Shown: positions 38,601 to 53,600, counted from the first letter of the stretch. The stretch is 64,000 nt of DNA from Megaustenia siamemsis (GCA_032433765.1 JAVIAB010000139.1:45700190-45764189); one strand, 5' to 3'. Translations and numbers: made by a program. Notes: generated from the sequence alone by a model not told the origin.

Positions 38601-41600
38601 TACATGCGTGGGTGTAGTTTTGTGACTATTTTAATGCCTTGGTCACTACCATCACCTCCATCGTCATGCTACTCGTGGTCATGACGTATGTACCACTGTC
38701 TTCTTTGACTATTCTGCCTGCCGAGCGTGCTGTAAATGCCCATGCACTTCTTTGGTGTCGTCTTACAGATCTGTCTGTATAGATGACTGTATCTTTCTCA
38801 TCGGTATTATCGCAGATGAGACCGTTGACCTCAGCATTAACCATGACCGGGTTCTGTTCCCTACTTTTCCTGTCGAGTGTGACAATACACGAGAAAGTCC
38901 CCTTGAACGACGTAGGCACCGGTATCCACTCCTCTCCAACGCTGATATTGGTAAGCCCACAGACCTGTTTGATGACATCTTCTGCTCGGCCCACCCATGA
39001 TTTGCCTCTTTTTAGCCTGGCACCTTTCCCTGTGTTGAGCACGTGGTGCAATGGATGCTCTGTATCTGTACTAATCTTCAGGTATGCTCGTGCTCTCCAG
39101 ATCTTGATTCTGTCATCCATGGTTGGAAAGTCAAGAAGCTACCTCATTGCTACACAGGGAGTGTTCCTTGTACATCCCAAGATAATGCGCATGGCTTCAT
39201 TTTGTATTTTCTCCAGCCTATCAATTTGACTCGTACTGACAGTAAGAATTGCCAGGGCATACTCGATTGGTGCAAGGACTAATCCCCGGAACAGAAGAGT
39301 AAGTAGCCTCTGCTCGATGTTGGCAGCTGCCATGACCTTCAAAGCGGCTAATCCTTTGCAGGATTTTTTTACCACATAGTTGACATGGTCTCGAAAACAC
39401 AGGCTGCGATCAAACTTAACTCCGAGGTATGTCATCAACTTGTCCCTGGTCACCTCATCAGCTCCGATTCGTACTACTGGTGTGGTCATATTAACGATAT
39501 GATTGTTAAGGGAGAACCATGAAACTGATGCTTTATTAGGATTAACCAAGGCACCTGAAACCCCACACCAGTTAGAAATGTGATCGAGTTCGTCTTGCAT
39601 AGTGGATACGATTCCCCGTCTGTCTCTTCCCTGTCGATATACCAGAATATCATCAAAAGCAAAAGTCATAGTTCTTCCCCTCCCATCCAGTTGTTGTTTC
39701 GTGATCATTATTGTGTACACGTTAAATAGAAATGGTGACAATGGTGAGCCTTGTGGCAGCCCTGGACAAATGGATGTTGGCTCAGAAGACCAACTTCCAC
39801 ATCTGAGTATCACTTTCCTCTGAAACAGTGCCGCAGCGATCCATCTAACGAGGAAGGAGTGCACCGCCAGTTTGAAGAGCATATACATGAGCTATTCAAA
39901 TGGTACCATATTGTATGCATCCTCCTGATCTATAGCAGCAGCACATGTCTCCTCTCGTCTGTGGAAGCCTTCGAAGATGTCATAGGCAAAGACTGCCGCA
40001 TTGAGCCATGTCTCTTTGTTATATCTATAACCTCAAAGTGTGGGTGGGAATGCGCGTTTCTGTTCAAGGTGACAGGTGAGGACACAGGCAACTATTTTCT
40101 CCAGTAGCTTGCCCGCGGTTTTCTGCATTGTGATGATTCTGTAGGCACTGATCTGAGAATGGTCCTTGTTTGGCTTCGGTAGTGGTAGTAAGTAACTGTG
40201 TAGCCACTCCGAATGCTGGCATTAAACTCATTGGCCAATTTTGTCAAGTCATCGTCAGCTAAATCGCCTATGTCATCATACTGAACACCCATCTGGACCA
40301 GGAGCAGTGTTGTGTGACCTTTTAAATGTTGTGCGAATGGTATCGGTTGTGATGGTGAGATCTTCTTCCAGCACTACATCCTCAGCTCCCACTTTTTTTT
40401 TACAGAAGTCACCCCATTTGGCATCCTTAGTCTGCTTAGCACATAGTTTAAAGTGAATCATTTTTTGGTCGACCTCTTCTTTCAGACACTTCAAGAGTTC
40501 ATGTTCTATTCTTGCTTTCTGGCTTTCTGCCATATCTTGGCCGTTTGTCTCTTGTACTGCCAAGCTTCCTTGAAGCGTTCCACCAGGGTGGCTGCGTCCA
40601 TCTCTCCTGCCTCCTATGAGGGGCGCTCTGTTTCTTATGTCTGATTTTGCTAATGACATCCTGGTCTGTTTTCTCGTAGTGGAATGTGTGGAGCTTTCTT
40701 TTCTGGCTTCTATTTCTTCATTTCTCAATTAGGAGGACACATGGATAGTGATCACTTCTGTGGAACCCCAGTGCACTCCACATGCAAACCGGTTAGAAGG
40801 TGGAAGACACCAGTGCCAGGTCTATGACACTATGAGAGTCCCCTGTTTGAGTGGCCATTCTGGTTGCCTGTCCATCATTCAAGCACACTAAATCGACTGA
40901 CACTATTGCGTTCTCTAGGTCTTCTCTCTGCTTGTTGGTTATAACGTTACCCCACTGGTTGCCTCTAGCATTAAAGTCTCCACAGAAAATGACGTTCTCT
41001 TCATCGAACTTGAAGACAGATGTGTCAGGCTAGAAGGTGCAGATATTGCGGCTTGCCATAAACTGATGACACTATTCATCTATCTCCACCCAGTGTACTT
41101 TTAAGGGTGGACTTCTTATTTTTCTTAGAATTCACGTTAGGTAGGTGTATATATGCTGTCGCTAGTTTACGAAAAAGCAGCGATATTTGTGTATTTAGGC
41201 TTGGCACATTCATATTCGGCATGGGTAGATGGCAGCAGCCATTTTTGGCCTACACTTTTTAAATTTTAACCACTAAGAGTTCTTGAATGTGTACACAGGA
41301 CCTCCTGTTTTTCATCTTCTGAGAGGGCAAAATCTCACTACCCAGAGACCAGGAGAGGATAAAACTATGAGGAAACCATGGATTTGAAGTGTTAAAAAAC
41401 CCCACTCTTTGGTTGGATTCCAAGCCAGAACCTTTCCATTTGAGTGGCTAATGTCTTATCTCTGCACCATCCAGTTTCTCTCTTCCCCCCACCCCCCAAC
41501 AAGTTAGCAAAAATTATTCTAAAGGGCCCAGTTAGGGGTATTAGAAAGAGAGGTAGGTGAAACAGATATGAGAAGACAATATGAAAGCGTGAGCAGTCAG

Positions 41601-44600
41601 AAATTTGTAAAAGTCCAAAGGTTTGTGTTGAAGATGTGGTAGCCAACTTCACTGACCCAGTGACCAATAAGGTCAAGGGTTCTTTATTCTCTTATCTATT
41701 TGGCGTTCACCTGATGGCTACTCCTTTTCACTGTCTGCCCTTAAAAAGACATGTTTCATTGTGAGGTGCATCAAAGTTGTGGTGTTTGTATCTTTTGACC
41801 TAACACATCTATCTGACTTCATTACTACATTTTTCTATTGCAAGTTGTCTTCCAACTTTGATCCCTGTTCGGTTTGCTAGACTTATTTGATTCCAGGAGC
41901 ACCACTAACAAGTGTTAAGCAAGGCAATGCAAATTTATATATATACTGTAGTTGTAAATTGTGAAAGTCTGTAAATGTCCTTTAGCAAACATTGTCTGGT
42001 GCTCAGTTAGAGACCATAAGGTGGTTCAAAGCTGTCTATATTTCTGATTGTGTTGTTTGAACCCACATTTGAAATACATAGGCATTGTACATTTTAATAT
42101 AGAGCACTTATTTATTCATGTAGGTTATACATGTGATGTTGAAGGGTGCTCCCAAGTGCTGCCAAACTGGTCATCTCTGAGAAAACACAAAGCTGTAGAT
42201 CATGCACCAAGTGAGTGTCATCATAGCCTTTCAGTTTTATGTTCTTGCATGATTGGCTTGATTGTTGCTTTGGCAATTTGTGATTGCTTGCATTTTGGCT
42301 GAATTTAATATTTTGGTGCATGTTAGAGTTTGTGAATCCACAAGTGTACAAGTCACTCTTACAATGTATATGATTTCTCTGCATTTGACAGTGTAATCCC
42401 ATGTTTGGTGCCTAAAGATGGAAATCTGAGGTGAAGCTCGACAGTTGAAACCTAAGTTTTTTTTCTTAAATTTCACTGCCCGTTTTAAAGGGTTTTTACT
42501 GACAGATGGGCGGAGGAACAATTCAGAAAATAAAAGGGAGCATTGAAGTGCATCAAGTTGTAATATATATTGAGAAAGCTCTCAGTTATGAATGCTTGCA
42601 CCAGGATCCATAAACCAGAGCTATAGTGGTACTCCTAGTCACAGACTAACCAATGAGATCTCATTAGTTGGGATCAAGAGAGAAGGGAATACAGTACTAA
42701 AAAATGCTGAAGATGGACCGGACCTGTTGGCCTGAAAGGGGCATATACTGCAGCTTGTTGTAACATAACAGTATGCTTACACTATGCTACTTACTTTTAA
42801 TAACTGCTGATAAACAGGAATAGTCATCAGGTTTATGCAGTCCAATTTTCTTTCTGTTGCTTGTCTGATAACAATGTTATATTGTCTTCAAAATCTAGGT
42901 CTTTCAGATGTGCCTATAGAGTCCATTGAACAACACCTGGTACTGTTATTTTGGCGGCTTGGTTGAGGCCTGTCTCCCATAAGCATTAGTAAAATGCTCG
43001 CTCATGATATTGTCTACAAATTCTATATCCTGCTGTAATGTTGGTTTTAAATGTAAATCCATCACTATAGACATGTATCTTCCTTGTGATGCTCTTATAA
43101 TCCTAAATAATCATGACTTCTGGTTGCAATATGTGTTAATTAGGTTCAGTTTATTATAACAATTTTATAAACTATTGCTGTTAGTTTATTGTTTCACTAT
43201 GTGAAATTATTGTTATATTTCTAGTTTCCTCCTTGAAACTGTGTGGTTAATTCCTTGGCCACTCACCAGAGGAGTCTGGGTTCAGTTCCCAAATGTGACA
43301 AGTTTTTATCTGATAAAAACTTTTGGGATTCAACCAGTTCCGAAATAGATACCAGAGAATGTAATTTGATAAAGTAGGATAATAAACCAGGCATAATACC
43401 AATTACATCACCAATAAAAATGTGCAGTTGGTCATTAAAAATTAATGATTATATAATGTAAATAAAAAAAAGTTGGACATTAATATCATTTTCTCCTTCA
43501 TTATGTAAGGTTTTTATCAACGCAATGGAAGAGATTTCAGAGACAAAATTGTTCATGGACGGTATGGTTTTAGATATCCATCTATATGTTTTATCTTTAT
43601 CTAACATATAAGATATTGTTTATGAATTTTTAGGTAATTGAACAAGGAATTAGATTTCACCAATAAAAAGATGCTACAAGACACGTGGAAAGAAAATTGG
43701 GGGATAAATCCCCCCCCCCCCCCCCCCCCAAAAAAAAAAAAAAAGATAATTTAAAATTGAGACCATAATTGCCAACATATCATCATAAATATCAGGTTTA
43801 AGTAATCCAAAATGAATTATTTTTCTAAAAAAAAACAATTAGCAATATGATTTCTAGCAACCTTGAAAGTTTGGTTGATTGAGCATAAAAATAACTTATC
43901 TTTTGTCATACACAATCATGATGTATTGTATTCCTCTTCACTGTTATCTTATTGATTACAAGCATCGAACATGAGAAACCTAATTTTTTTAGAAATCAAT
44001 CAAATAATTGCTCCAGTTGTTGGTATAGATGCTTAAATATTATTATTATTTATAACAAAAAAATACAAATTTACTGGCTTTTTCAGCCATCATGTGATTA
44101 ATTCTAATGTCAAAATCAATACTAATCAAAGCCATTCCGATCAGTTGATTTTTTTAATGATGATAAACACTTCTAATCCAAATGGAAAATCATTTGATTT
44201 CTTTGTAAAAACTGTAGGAGGAGGAAGAAACTCTCTAGGAAAGAATGTTTACAGGAAACTATAACAGCTAATTAAAAACTTGTAATACAGTTTAAATGAA
44301 ATAAATTGAGATAGACACAGGGTGACGTACACTGTAACAAAAAAATTATTTGCCAGAAATAGGTGTAACAAAGTCAGCGCCGAATCGTAGGGAAAGATAT
44401 AAAGCATGAAGACAATCCTTAGTTACCTAAGGTCCTTGTCCTTCTTTTTTTTTTTTCCAGTCCATTCTTGCACTGTTTGTGGAGCTACATTTAAACAAAA
44501 ATGTAACTGGAAGCAGCACATAAAAATACATACAGTATCCCAGAAATCTCATATTTGTCCACGAGAGAATTGTGGCAGACTTTTTCTCTACAAGAAAAAT

Positions 44601-47600
44601 CTAACTCAGCACATTAGGGCATTTCATTGTGGGGAAGCCATTTGGAAGAACAGAGCAAGGAAGCAGTCAGTCAAACAAAAAAAGGTATTTAGTTAATTTT
44701 CTTATTCTTTCTTATAAAGTAATTTTGTGAATTGAAAGTTGCAAGATCCACACTCTCTTGTCCTTGTATACAGGACTGACGGGGGATGGGTGATGTCTGC
44801 TCTTGACATCACCAAAAGGTATTTGAAGCGTTCATAGCCTCTCATTTGCCAGGCTCAGTGGATATCGGATGACAAAACCTTTCTGTTTTGACAAAATCCT
44901 CTCTGGTTTTGATGGACTAAATTCAACTCCACTGGGCTACTGTGTCCAAGGCCTCACCTACACGTGGTCCCCCTGTTATCGCAAAGTTGGTCCTGGGCGC
45001 GACCGAGTTCCCAGTGGTATAACTGGGCCGGGAGCAGGTGAGCCCCTATAGATGCAGGGCTAGAGCACACCGACCTGTGGTATACGCCATGGCCCTCATC
45101 TAATCACCCTCACTCTCCCTTGAGTGAGTGTCTTGTCTTCTATCTTATTACTATTTCTATAGGAACCCCCTGTGGACAGGGTGAGAGCTTCAGCGAAACC
45201 GCCTCGAGACCATCTACTGACATACTTAAAGACAAATGACTCTAGTACTGACTAGAGAAGTCCACCATGTTTCTTTTTAACAGTCCTGTAGTACATCGCA
45301 TAGACACAAGTGACCCAGGATGTGACGATCCTCTGTCGATACATTTGGCCCCCATGTGATACACCTGAATGAACGGAGTAAGTGCCAGTGACATTAGGTG
45401 GCGGGGAATGGGCTGTTGTGAATCCTGCTTGAATACAGGGCTTAGAAAGTGAACACACGGATGGATGATATGTCATCAGAGACACAATACATGCCATGGA
45501 TGGAATTGAGGTGAGGATTTGCAAAACCTTCACCCTGGGGTAGGAAGATAGCCCACAGGTCCCCCAGTTTTAACAATGCCGTGTACATCAATACTATAAA
45601 CCGATACGAGCTCGGATGCCGACTCGGACAACAAGGTCCGCGCCAGACAGTGAGCGACCAGGCTGGACTGCATGATAAATTAGCTACTGTAAGAAACTCA
45701 AACAACTCATACAAAAACCTGAAACCTCGGATCCAACAAACTTCAATATATAAATATTTTAATGGAAGAAAGAGCATGAAGATTGGTCAGAGAGAAAAAA
45801 CAAATAAATTAAACATACTACAACTTAATATTTCAAGCCTCAAAAACAAGAAAACAGAGCTAACCAAAACCATATACAAATACCAGATCCATATTGCCCT
45901 ACTGCAGAAAACACTACACAAGAACATAGACACTTATATAACAGGTTACACCAGCTATCCATGTAAGTGTACCAACAACTATCTATCTATCTATCTATTG
46001 ACCTTTCGAGCCGTAACCGGCCCATAGGGCGTAGACCAAGATACACCTTCTCCTATATGGATTTTTTGTTCTAGCAGTTTTCTTTTAAAGATATTTATCA
46101 AATCTCGCCATCTGTCTCTGTTCTGTGCAAGCAGTTCTATCTCATTGAGGGAGCCGACTCCTGCTGCTCTTGCCTCTCTCATCAATGTTCTTCTCAGTGT
46201 CTCCCTGGGTCTTCCTCTTTTTCTTTTACCTGTTGTTTCCCATATGAGGGCTTGCTTTGCTATTCGGTTATTATCTCTTCTCATCACATGTCCAACGTAT
46301 GACCATCGTCTTTTCTTTATTACTGAAGATATTAGTGGTTGATTGGCGATTTCTCTAATTTCCTCATTTGTTTTGAATTCGTTCCATGCTATACCAAGTA
46401 TTTTCCTTAGACATTTATTTTCGAATGCGTTCAATGAATACCAACTGCAGGGGTATAATCACCTACATAAAAAACAATATACAGGGAGGTGTAGCATCGC
46501 TAAATAATGCCAAACTAACAGATGTTCAGAAAGCCACAATTTGGTTTGCATCCAGCAAATATAATATTTATAATGTTTACAATCCACCAGGCACAAATTG
46601 TAACATAACAGAACTTGATCAAGTCAACTACCATAGAACTATCTTGGCTGGAGATTTTAATGGACATTCAACACAATGGGGATATTATAACTCAAATCCC
46701 ACAGGAAAATACATAGAAGAACTTTGCCAATCAACTAATTTTACAATCATGCAGGATGCAGAATCAACACTAAATCTCCTACATAGAGCCCATCTCTCCC
46801 TTAGTAGACCAGATTTGACCATTTGCTCTGCTGATCTCATAAGCTACTGCCACATTGAAGTTATTGATCTATCTATCTATCTTTCGTTCGCCTGAAGCAT
46901 TGTCTATATCTGCAATGTCGTTTCCTGTATAAATGTTACTGTCTTTTGTAATTCTTGCAGTGGCCCATATAGTTTTGTCTGTAGTGTTGTATCTATGGGC
47001 CAATGGATTTTCCTCAGTCTACTATATTCAGTGCAGTCTTGAAGTATGTGTTCAGCAGTCTGGGGCGCCTGTCCACATGTACAAGTAGTTGAGGTGCCGA
47101 TCTTGAATTTTGTATACATGTGACTATGGAGTCGATTGTGTCCTGTTCTGAGACGTATAATGATAACTTGTTCATATCTATTCATATTATAAAAGGCATC
47201 CTGATTTGGGGCTTGTGGTCCTCTGATTGATTTGATTATCTGTTTCTTATGATGGTATGTAACAGGTGTATCTAGTTGTGTGCCTGTTGAACCTTCCTTG
47301 CCAACTGATCTGCTTTCTCATTTCCTGGTATTCCACAGTGAGATGGGATCCACTGCAGGGCAACCCTGTGGTGCTTGCAGAGTTCAGTCAATAAGGTCTG
47401 CAGATGTGGTAATTTTCTGGATTGTAGTGCCTGGAGTACTGATCTTGCATCTGTCAAAAACACTACAGGCTGCGGGCTAAGATTAATGTTCAGCAGTTTT
47501 TCTATTGCTAACTTTATTGCTTGTATTTCTGCATCATAATTGTGACAATATTTCCCTGTTGCTATTTTATTCATATCCCTAGTGTTATTTGGGTATTCTA

Positions 47601-50600
47601 TATATGCACCTGCTCCCCCATTTTTACTGCATTCTGTGCTGATCCATCTGTATACACACGAATCCATAGGTCTTGTGGGTATTCTTCATCCAGGAAACTG
47701 AGAGTTATTGTTTTTCGCTGTAGACTATTCTGTTCCTCTTTATCAACTATTCCTTTCACTTCTGTCCGTATTTGAACTGATAATCCAGATTCCTCTGTCC
47801 AGGGAGTCTGTTCTGGTATGGGCAGTAGGGGGTTAACAGCTCTTGGCATGTCTGGTGTTTGTCTACTAATACGCTTGGCTTGGTGGATAAAACTGCTTCT
47901 CTTAAGTCGTCCCAATGCAAGATTTTGGAATCGGTCCTTCATTGGATGTCTCGGCATGCAAGCAAATTTTTCTGCCTGTATCAGCACCTTTGTGTCCCTC
48001 CGTTCTCTCAGTGCTGGTATCCTCCACAATTTCTCCATCTCTAATATTGGTGTTGATTTCATTGCTCCTGTGATGACCCTAAGTGCCTGGTTTTGTACTT
48101 TATCCAGTTCTTGAAGTGTGGTGTTTGATGCTGAACACCATGCAGATGATCCATATTCTAAATGTGGGCGTATACTCTGTTGGTAAACTTTACTGAGTAT
48201 TTCCCACTCGCACCCCACGTAGTTCCACACAGCTTTCTTAGAATAGCCAATTTTCTCCTTGCTTTTTGGGTTGCCTTATTTATCTGCTGTTTCCAAGATA
48301 GTTTGTTATCAAATGTAACTCCGAGATACGTAGCCTGTATGTCTTCTTTCACAGGCTCATTGTTTATATAGATGGCTCCTGCTTTTTGTTTTGGGGAAAG
48401 AGTGAAAAGTGTAGTACTGCATTTGTCTGTATTGATGCTGATACACCATCTATTTGTCCATGAATTCAGTGCATTCATAGCTCTTTGTAACAATTTGGAG
48501 GCCACTGTTGCATACTCCTCTGTGCACCACATTACCAAGTCATCTGCATACATTGCCACTTTGATACCATGTGGTAGTTCAGTAACTAGGTCATTGATGT
48601 AGATCAGAAAAAGTGTTGGAGATAGTACCCCTCCCTGTGGAACGCCCTGGCGCAGTAAGACCTTCTTACTCTTAAGACCATCCAGTTGCACTCTGGCTCT
48701 CCTGTTATGCAGGTATGCTTTGACCCATTTGTACATCCTGCCATTTACTCCATAATTTCTCAGTTTCTTCAAAAGCCCTTCCTTCCATACCTTATCAAAT
48801 GCTTTCTTTAGGTCTATCCATGCTGCTAGTACCAGTTTCTTTTCTTGAAACGCATCCTCAATTTCCTGGGAAAGATAGGTTGCCTGATCTTCGGTAGAGT
48901 AACACTGTCTAAAGCCTGCTTGTTGTGGGACAAGGAGATTTTCACTTTCCAGGTACCACTGCAGTCTGAGATTGATTATACGTTCCATTGTTTTACACAA
49001 ACAGCTTGTAAGGCTGATTGGTCTATAGCTGGATGTCATTGAACCATCTTTTCCTGGCTTTAGTAATGGTATCATAATTGCTTCTCTCCATGCCTGTGGC
49101 ACTTTACCTGTGATCCAGCAAATGTTGTAGATCTGCAGTAGTTTTGCTTTAGCTGCAGTTCCCAAGTTCTTAATCATTTCATTAGACACTCCATCACTAC
49201 CTGGTGACTTTTTCATTTTTAATTTGGATATTGCCAGCTCTAGCTCTCTTTGTGTAATGGGTATTTCCATGACTTCATGTGCAGTCTCTTCTTGTCTTGC
49301 ATTTTGTTGTTTTAGACGGGTCTCTTGACGTTTCTCTAGGCTAATTTCAATATTGTTGTCATTTGCAAAGGAGTCTGCAAAGTGATTTGCTGCATGTTTA
49401 CCTGTTAGAATGTTTCCATCCTTCTTCAGTGTAATTTTTGTGTTCCCTTCTGTACCCTCATCATTCAGCTGTTTTACAAGCTTCCACACTTTTCTTGTGT
49501 CTCGTTCTAGATTCATGTACTCTGTTTTCTCTTTCCAACTTCTCCGTCTGGCTTGTAGTTTAGCCCATTGAAATTTGGCTTTAGCATGCTGATAGTTATT
49601 GTGGTGTTCCTGGCAGGGGTTATTTTCTGCTTGTTTTCGAGATGTTTCCATGTCATTGTGCAGTTGCTCTAGTTCACTATTCCAGTATGGTTTGTAGTGT
49701 TTCCGTGCCCCTCTGGGTATTGTTTCACTGGCAGCTTGTATTATTAGTCTACTGAATTCATCAACTATTTTGTTGATGTCTCTGTCTGTATTTAGATCTT
49801 TAGTCAGTACACTGGTGTAATGTTGATACATTTTCCAGTCTGCCTTTTTGTAATTCCATCTGGAGAGAGTGCTGCTCTCCCTGACGGCCTCATTTTGCAC
49901 CACTAAAAAGACAGGTCGGTGGTCGCTGCCTCCAAGTTGTTTCCCAACAATACGTGTGATATTCCAATCCAGGTCTGGTGAATGGAAAGCAAGGTCTGGT
50001 GTAGATGTGGTATGCCATGATCTGGAATAGAATGTTGGTGGATCTGTTGCCTGGTTTAATAGTATAAGCCCATTGTCATCCTGCCAATTTTCAAGTTCTT
50101 CACCTCTCTTGTCCATATCTTCATAGCCCCAGCTCTGTGAATGGCTGTTAAAGTCTCCACATACAATTATTCTTTCTTTTAATGTAATTGTGTCTAGTGC
50201 TAGTGGGCGGTCACTCGGACAGTAATAGTTAAGTAGATGGAAGTCTGTATTTCCTGTCCTGAGGTGCAGTATTTGATATTCCGCCCCATCCATATACACT
50301 TCAATCTGACATGCATTAATGTTGTTCCTTACAAGAGTCAGTATTCCGCCCTTTTGTCTGTTTTTCCTGTCAGATCGGTAGCACTGGTATCCCCTAATCT
50401 TCAAGGCTATGTCGTTGTTTAGATGGGTTTCCTGCAAACAGCATATGCTTACTTGTTCTTCATGCAGGATATTTTCTAATTCTATCTTTTTACTGTACCC
50501 ATCTCTTTTGCTGTTGATGCCTTCAGCATTCCAGTGCATTATTTTGAGTGGTCTTATTTTGGGTTGGCCAGTAACTCTATTCTCTCGCCCCCTGACTCCA

Positions 50601-53600
50601 CAGAGCGATTGAGAAGGACATCCAGTAATATAGGTTGGGCCCTTTCGAGGCTGAGGGCCCGGCGCTGCACCTGCCTGAGTGTCCATCACAGGGCGAGTGC
50701 CATATCGATTTGCAGTTATAGGCATGCTTCCCATTGGCGTGAGTGCGTGGCATCCTGATTTTTGTAGTGCGCCTTTTGGCTGGTTGCCTCCGACTTCAGC
50801 ACTTAAAATTGCTAGAGCAGACTGTGGTCTTGCACGGGTGTAGGAAGGCCTGGCCAGTCTTGGTTTTCAGTCCCTGGTGACTGTTAAGCCCCATCCCCAC
50901 GACAAGGAGCTGGCCTTGATGGGGGAAGTTATTGATGACATAGGCAGTGATCACAGACACATAGTCACCATAGTAGACACAAAAACAACAAAAATCCAGA
51001 GAACGAGATGGAATTTCAAGAAAGCTGACTGGAGGCTATATCAAGAAAAATCCGACCAACTCTTGAACAATGTGATAGACAACAGTGTGGAAAAATTAAA
51101 TGAGATGTTCATACAAATAATACTCAACACTGCAGAACAAACTATACCTAAAGGATGTAGAACACAATATCGACCATTTTGGAACACAGAACTGGAGACA
51201 GCAGTATCAGAAAGAAAGAAAGCCAGAACAATACTTGAGCAGAACCCAACTTTGAATAATAAAATAAGCCATAATAAAGCTAGTGCTAATGTCAAACTAG
51301 TTACTAAAAAAGCAAAGAAAGAGAAATGGCAAGAAACATGCAATAAACTCCATCTGCGACATGAAGGAAATAAAGCATGGAGACTTATGCAACATTTGTC
51401 TGGTGATGAAAGAGAACCAAACCCTAAACCAATTAAATTTAATAATGAAATCATCAGCTCAAAAAAAATATAGTTAAAAAATTTAATAGTTACTTTGCTT
51501 CAGTCAACAGAGCAAGCAAACTTACAGATAGTGATATAATCCATCTACGTAATTTAAAATTAATTGAAAGAGCCACATCAACAAATGTTGCAATATTTGA
51601 AGAAGATTTTAACACGAGGGAACTAGAAAAGGCATTAAGAAAATTAAAATGTAGAAAATCCCAGGGCCCGACAAGATACACAATGAGATGATAAAGCATC
51701 TCGGCAAGTCAGGTAAAGAAACATTACTCAGACTGATCAACAAGTTATGGAGAGAAAGCAAAATTCCCAAGACATGGAGAAATGCCTATATAGTGCCATT
51801 GCTCAAAAAGAACAAGTCTCCAGATGACCCCCGTAGCTGTCGTCCCCTATCCCTAACATCATGCATAGGTAAAATAGCTGAGAGTATGGTCAATAGCAGA
51901 CTATACTGGTATCTGGAAACCTCTAATACTCTGTGCTACGAACAAGCTGGTTTCAGGGCAGGCAGTAACATAGAAGACCAAATCCTCAGGTTAATACAAC
52001 ACGTCCAAGATGGATTTCAGATGACAACATACTCTAGCCATCCTAGTAGACCTGTAGCAGGCTTATGATAGAGTCTGGCGTAAGGGGCTTTTATTGAAGA
52101 TGAGAGATGCCGGAATACATGGGAAAATGTATAAATGGGTCAAATATTTCCTAGTTGACAGACCAATACAAACTAAATTAAATGAATCCTTATCAACCAA
52201 AGAGGTGCTAGAAGAAGGATTACCACAGGGATCACCATTCAGTTGTACCCTTTTTTGATATATATCAATGATCTGACCAAAACCCTGATAAATAAAAAAG
52301 CTCTCTATGCGGATGATCTGGTCATGTGGAGTACGAATGAAAATATTAGAACAGCTGAAGCACAACTAAACAAAGACTGACACCTAGAAGAATACTGTAA
52401 TACCTGGAAAATGAAAATAAATATACAGAAAACAGTATATACAGTATTTACTAAAAGTAACAAAATAGCTAAGGCAAACATCAAACTCAATCTCCAACAC
52501 AATAGTCTACAAAAAGAGGAATACCCTACATATTTAGCAATACAATTAGACCAACAATTGAACCTGAAGAAACACGTAGAGAATCTCACTAAGAAGGCAA
52601 CACAGAGACTCCAACTAATGAAAAGGCTTTCCAGTACCTTATGGGGAGCAGACATAGAAACACTAATAAATCTCTATCTGGGATATGTTTGCTCTTTTTT
52701 GGATCATGGTAGCTCACTCTTAGTGACATGCAGCAAAACAACTAACATGTCACTGGACAAGAAACAAAATAATGCATTATGACTCATCAGTGGTGCAATG
52801 AGGTCCATTCCAGTTGCAGCCTGCGAAATTCACTGCAATGTGGAATCTTTAGAGTTGAGGAGAAACAAGGCCGCTATGGTACTCTATGAAAGACAAAAAA
52901 GAATGGAGAAGGACCACCCTAACAGAAAATTAGTAGATACATGGACTCCAAAACAAAGAATTAAGCAGATGTCAGTATTACAACATGTTAGAAATATACA
53001 AGAGAAATTCCATCTACCTGAAAAATGACTACAAACATCAAGAGTCATCAAAGAAATGCCACCAAGTACGAATTTAAAAATCCTGAAATAAATGTAGAGA
53101 TATGTGACAGAACAGATAAAAGGGCAGACCCAGTATCAGTAATACTAGCAGCAAGGAAAACAATAGATACTTATCCAGAGGATTGGATACATATATACAC
53201 AGATGGTGCAGCCACTAACGATACTTCAAAAGCTGGATATGGAATAATAATACATTATCCAGAGGGAGGTGCGTGTGGACGCGTGGCTAAAACCACTGTT
53301 CCGCTAGCTGAAAAGCCAGCTTACGGTGTTCAAAGCCCGCGGTAGACAGAAAGGATTTTTTCTATCGGGGGTGAAATAAAAGTCCTGAGTCTTACACGTC
53401 GTGGCAACTGCTTGACCAAGCGGCCTTTATCCCTCGCCTCGGGTTCTATCGTTGCCCCCCTGACATACACCATATTATTGGTACTATGTGTCGTAGAGAT
53501 AGTTTTTTTGTTTTTTTTTTAATCCAGATGGAACAGCAGAAGAATTATGTGGATCTTGTAGTGAAGTCTAACAATTATGAACAGAAATAACAGCTATAGA

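Noticed and set aside
45252..45777. Minus-strand frames of 93 and 111 codons near 45.2-45.8 kb
   Set aside because: They lie antisense to the 5' region and endonuclease start of I2 and show no motif.
46904..50734. 858-codon open frame as a possible host gene in an intron
   Set aside because: It is the ORF2 of a LINE, with endonuclease, RT and RNase H motifs, target duplications and a GATA tail. Annotated as a mobile element.
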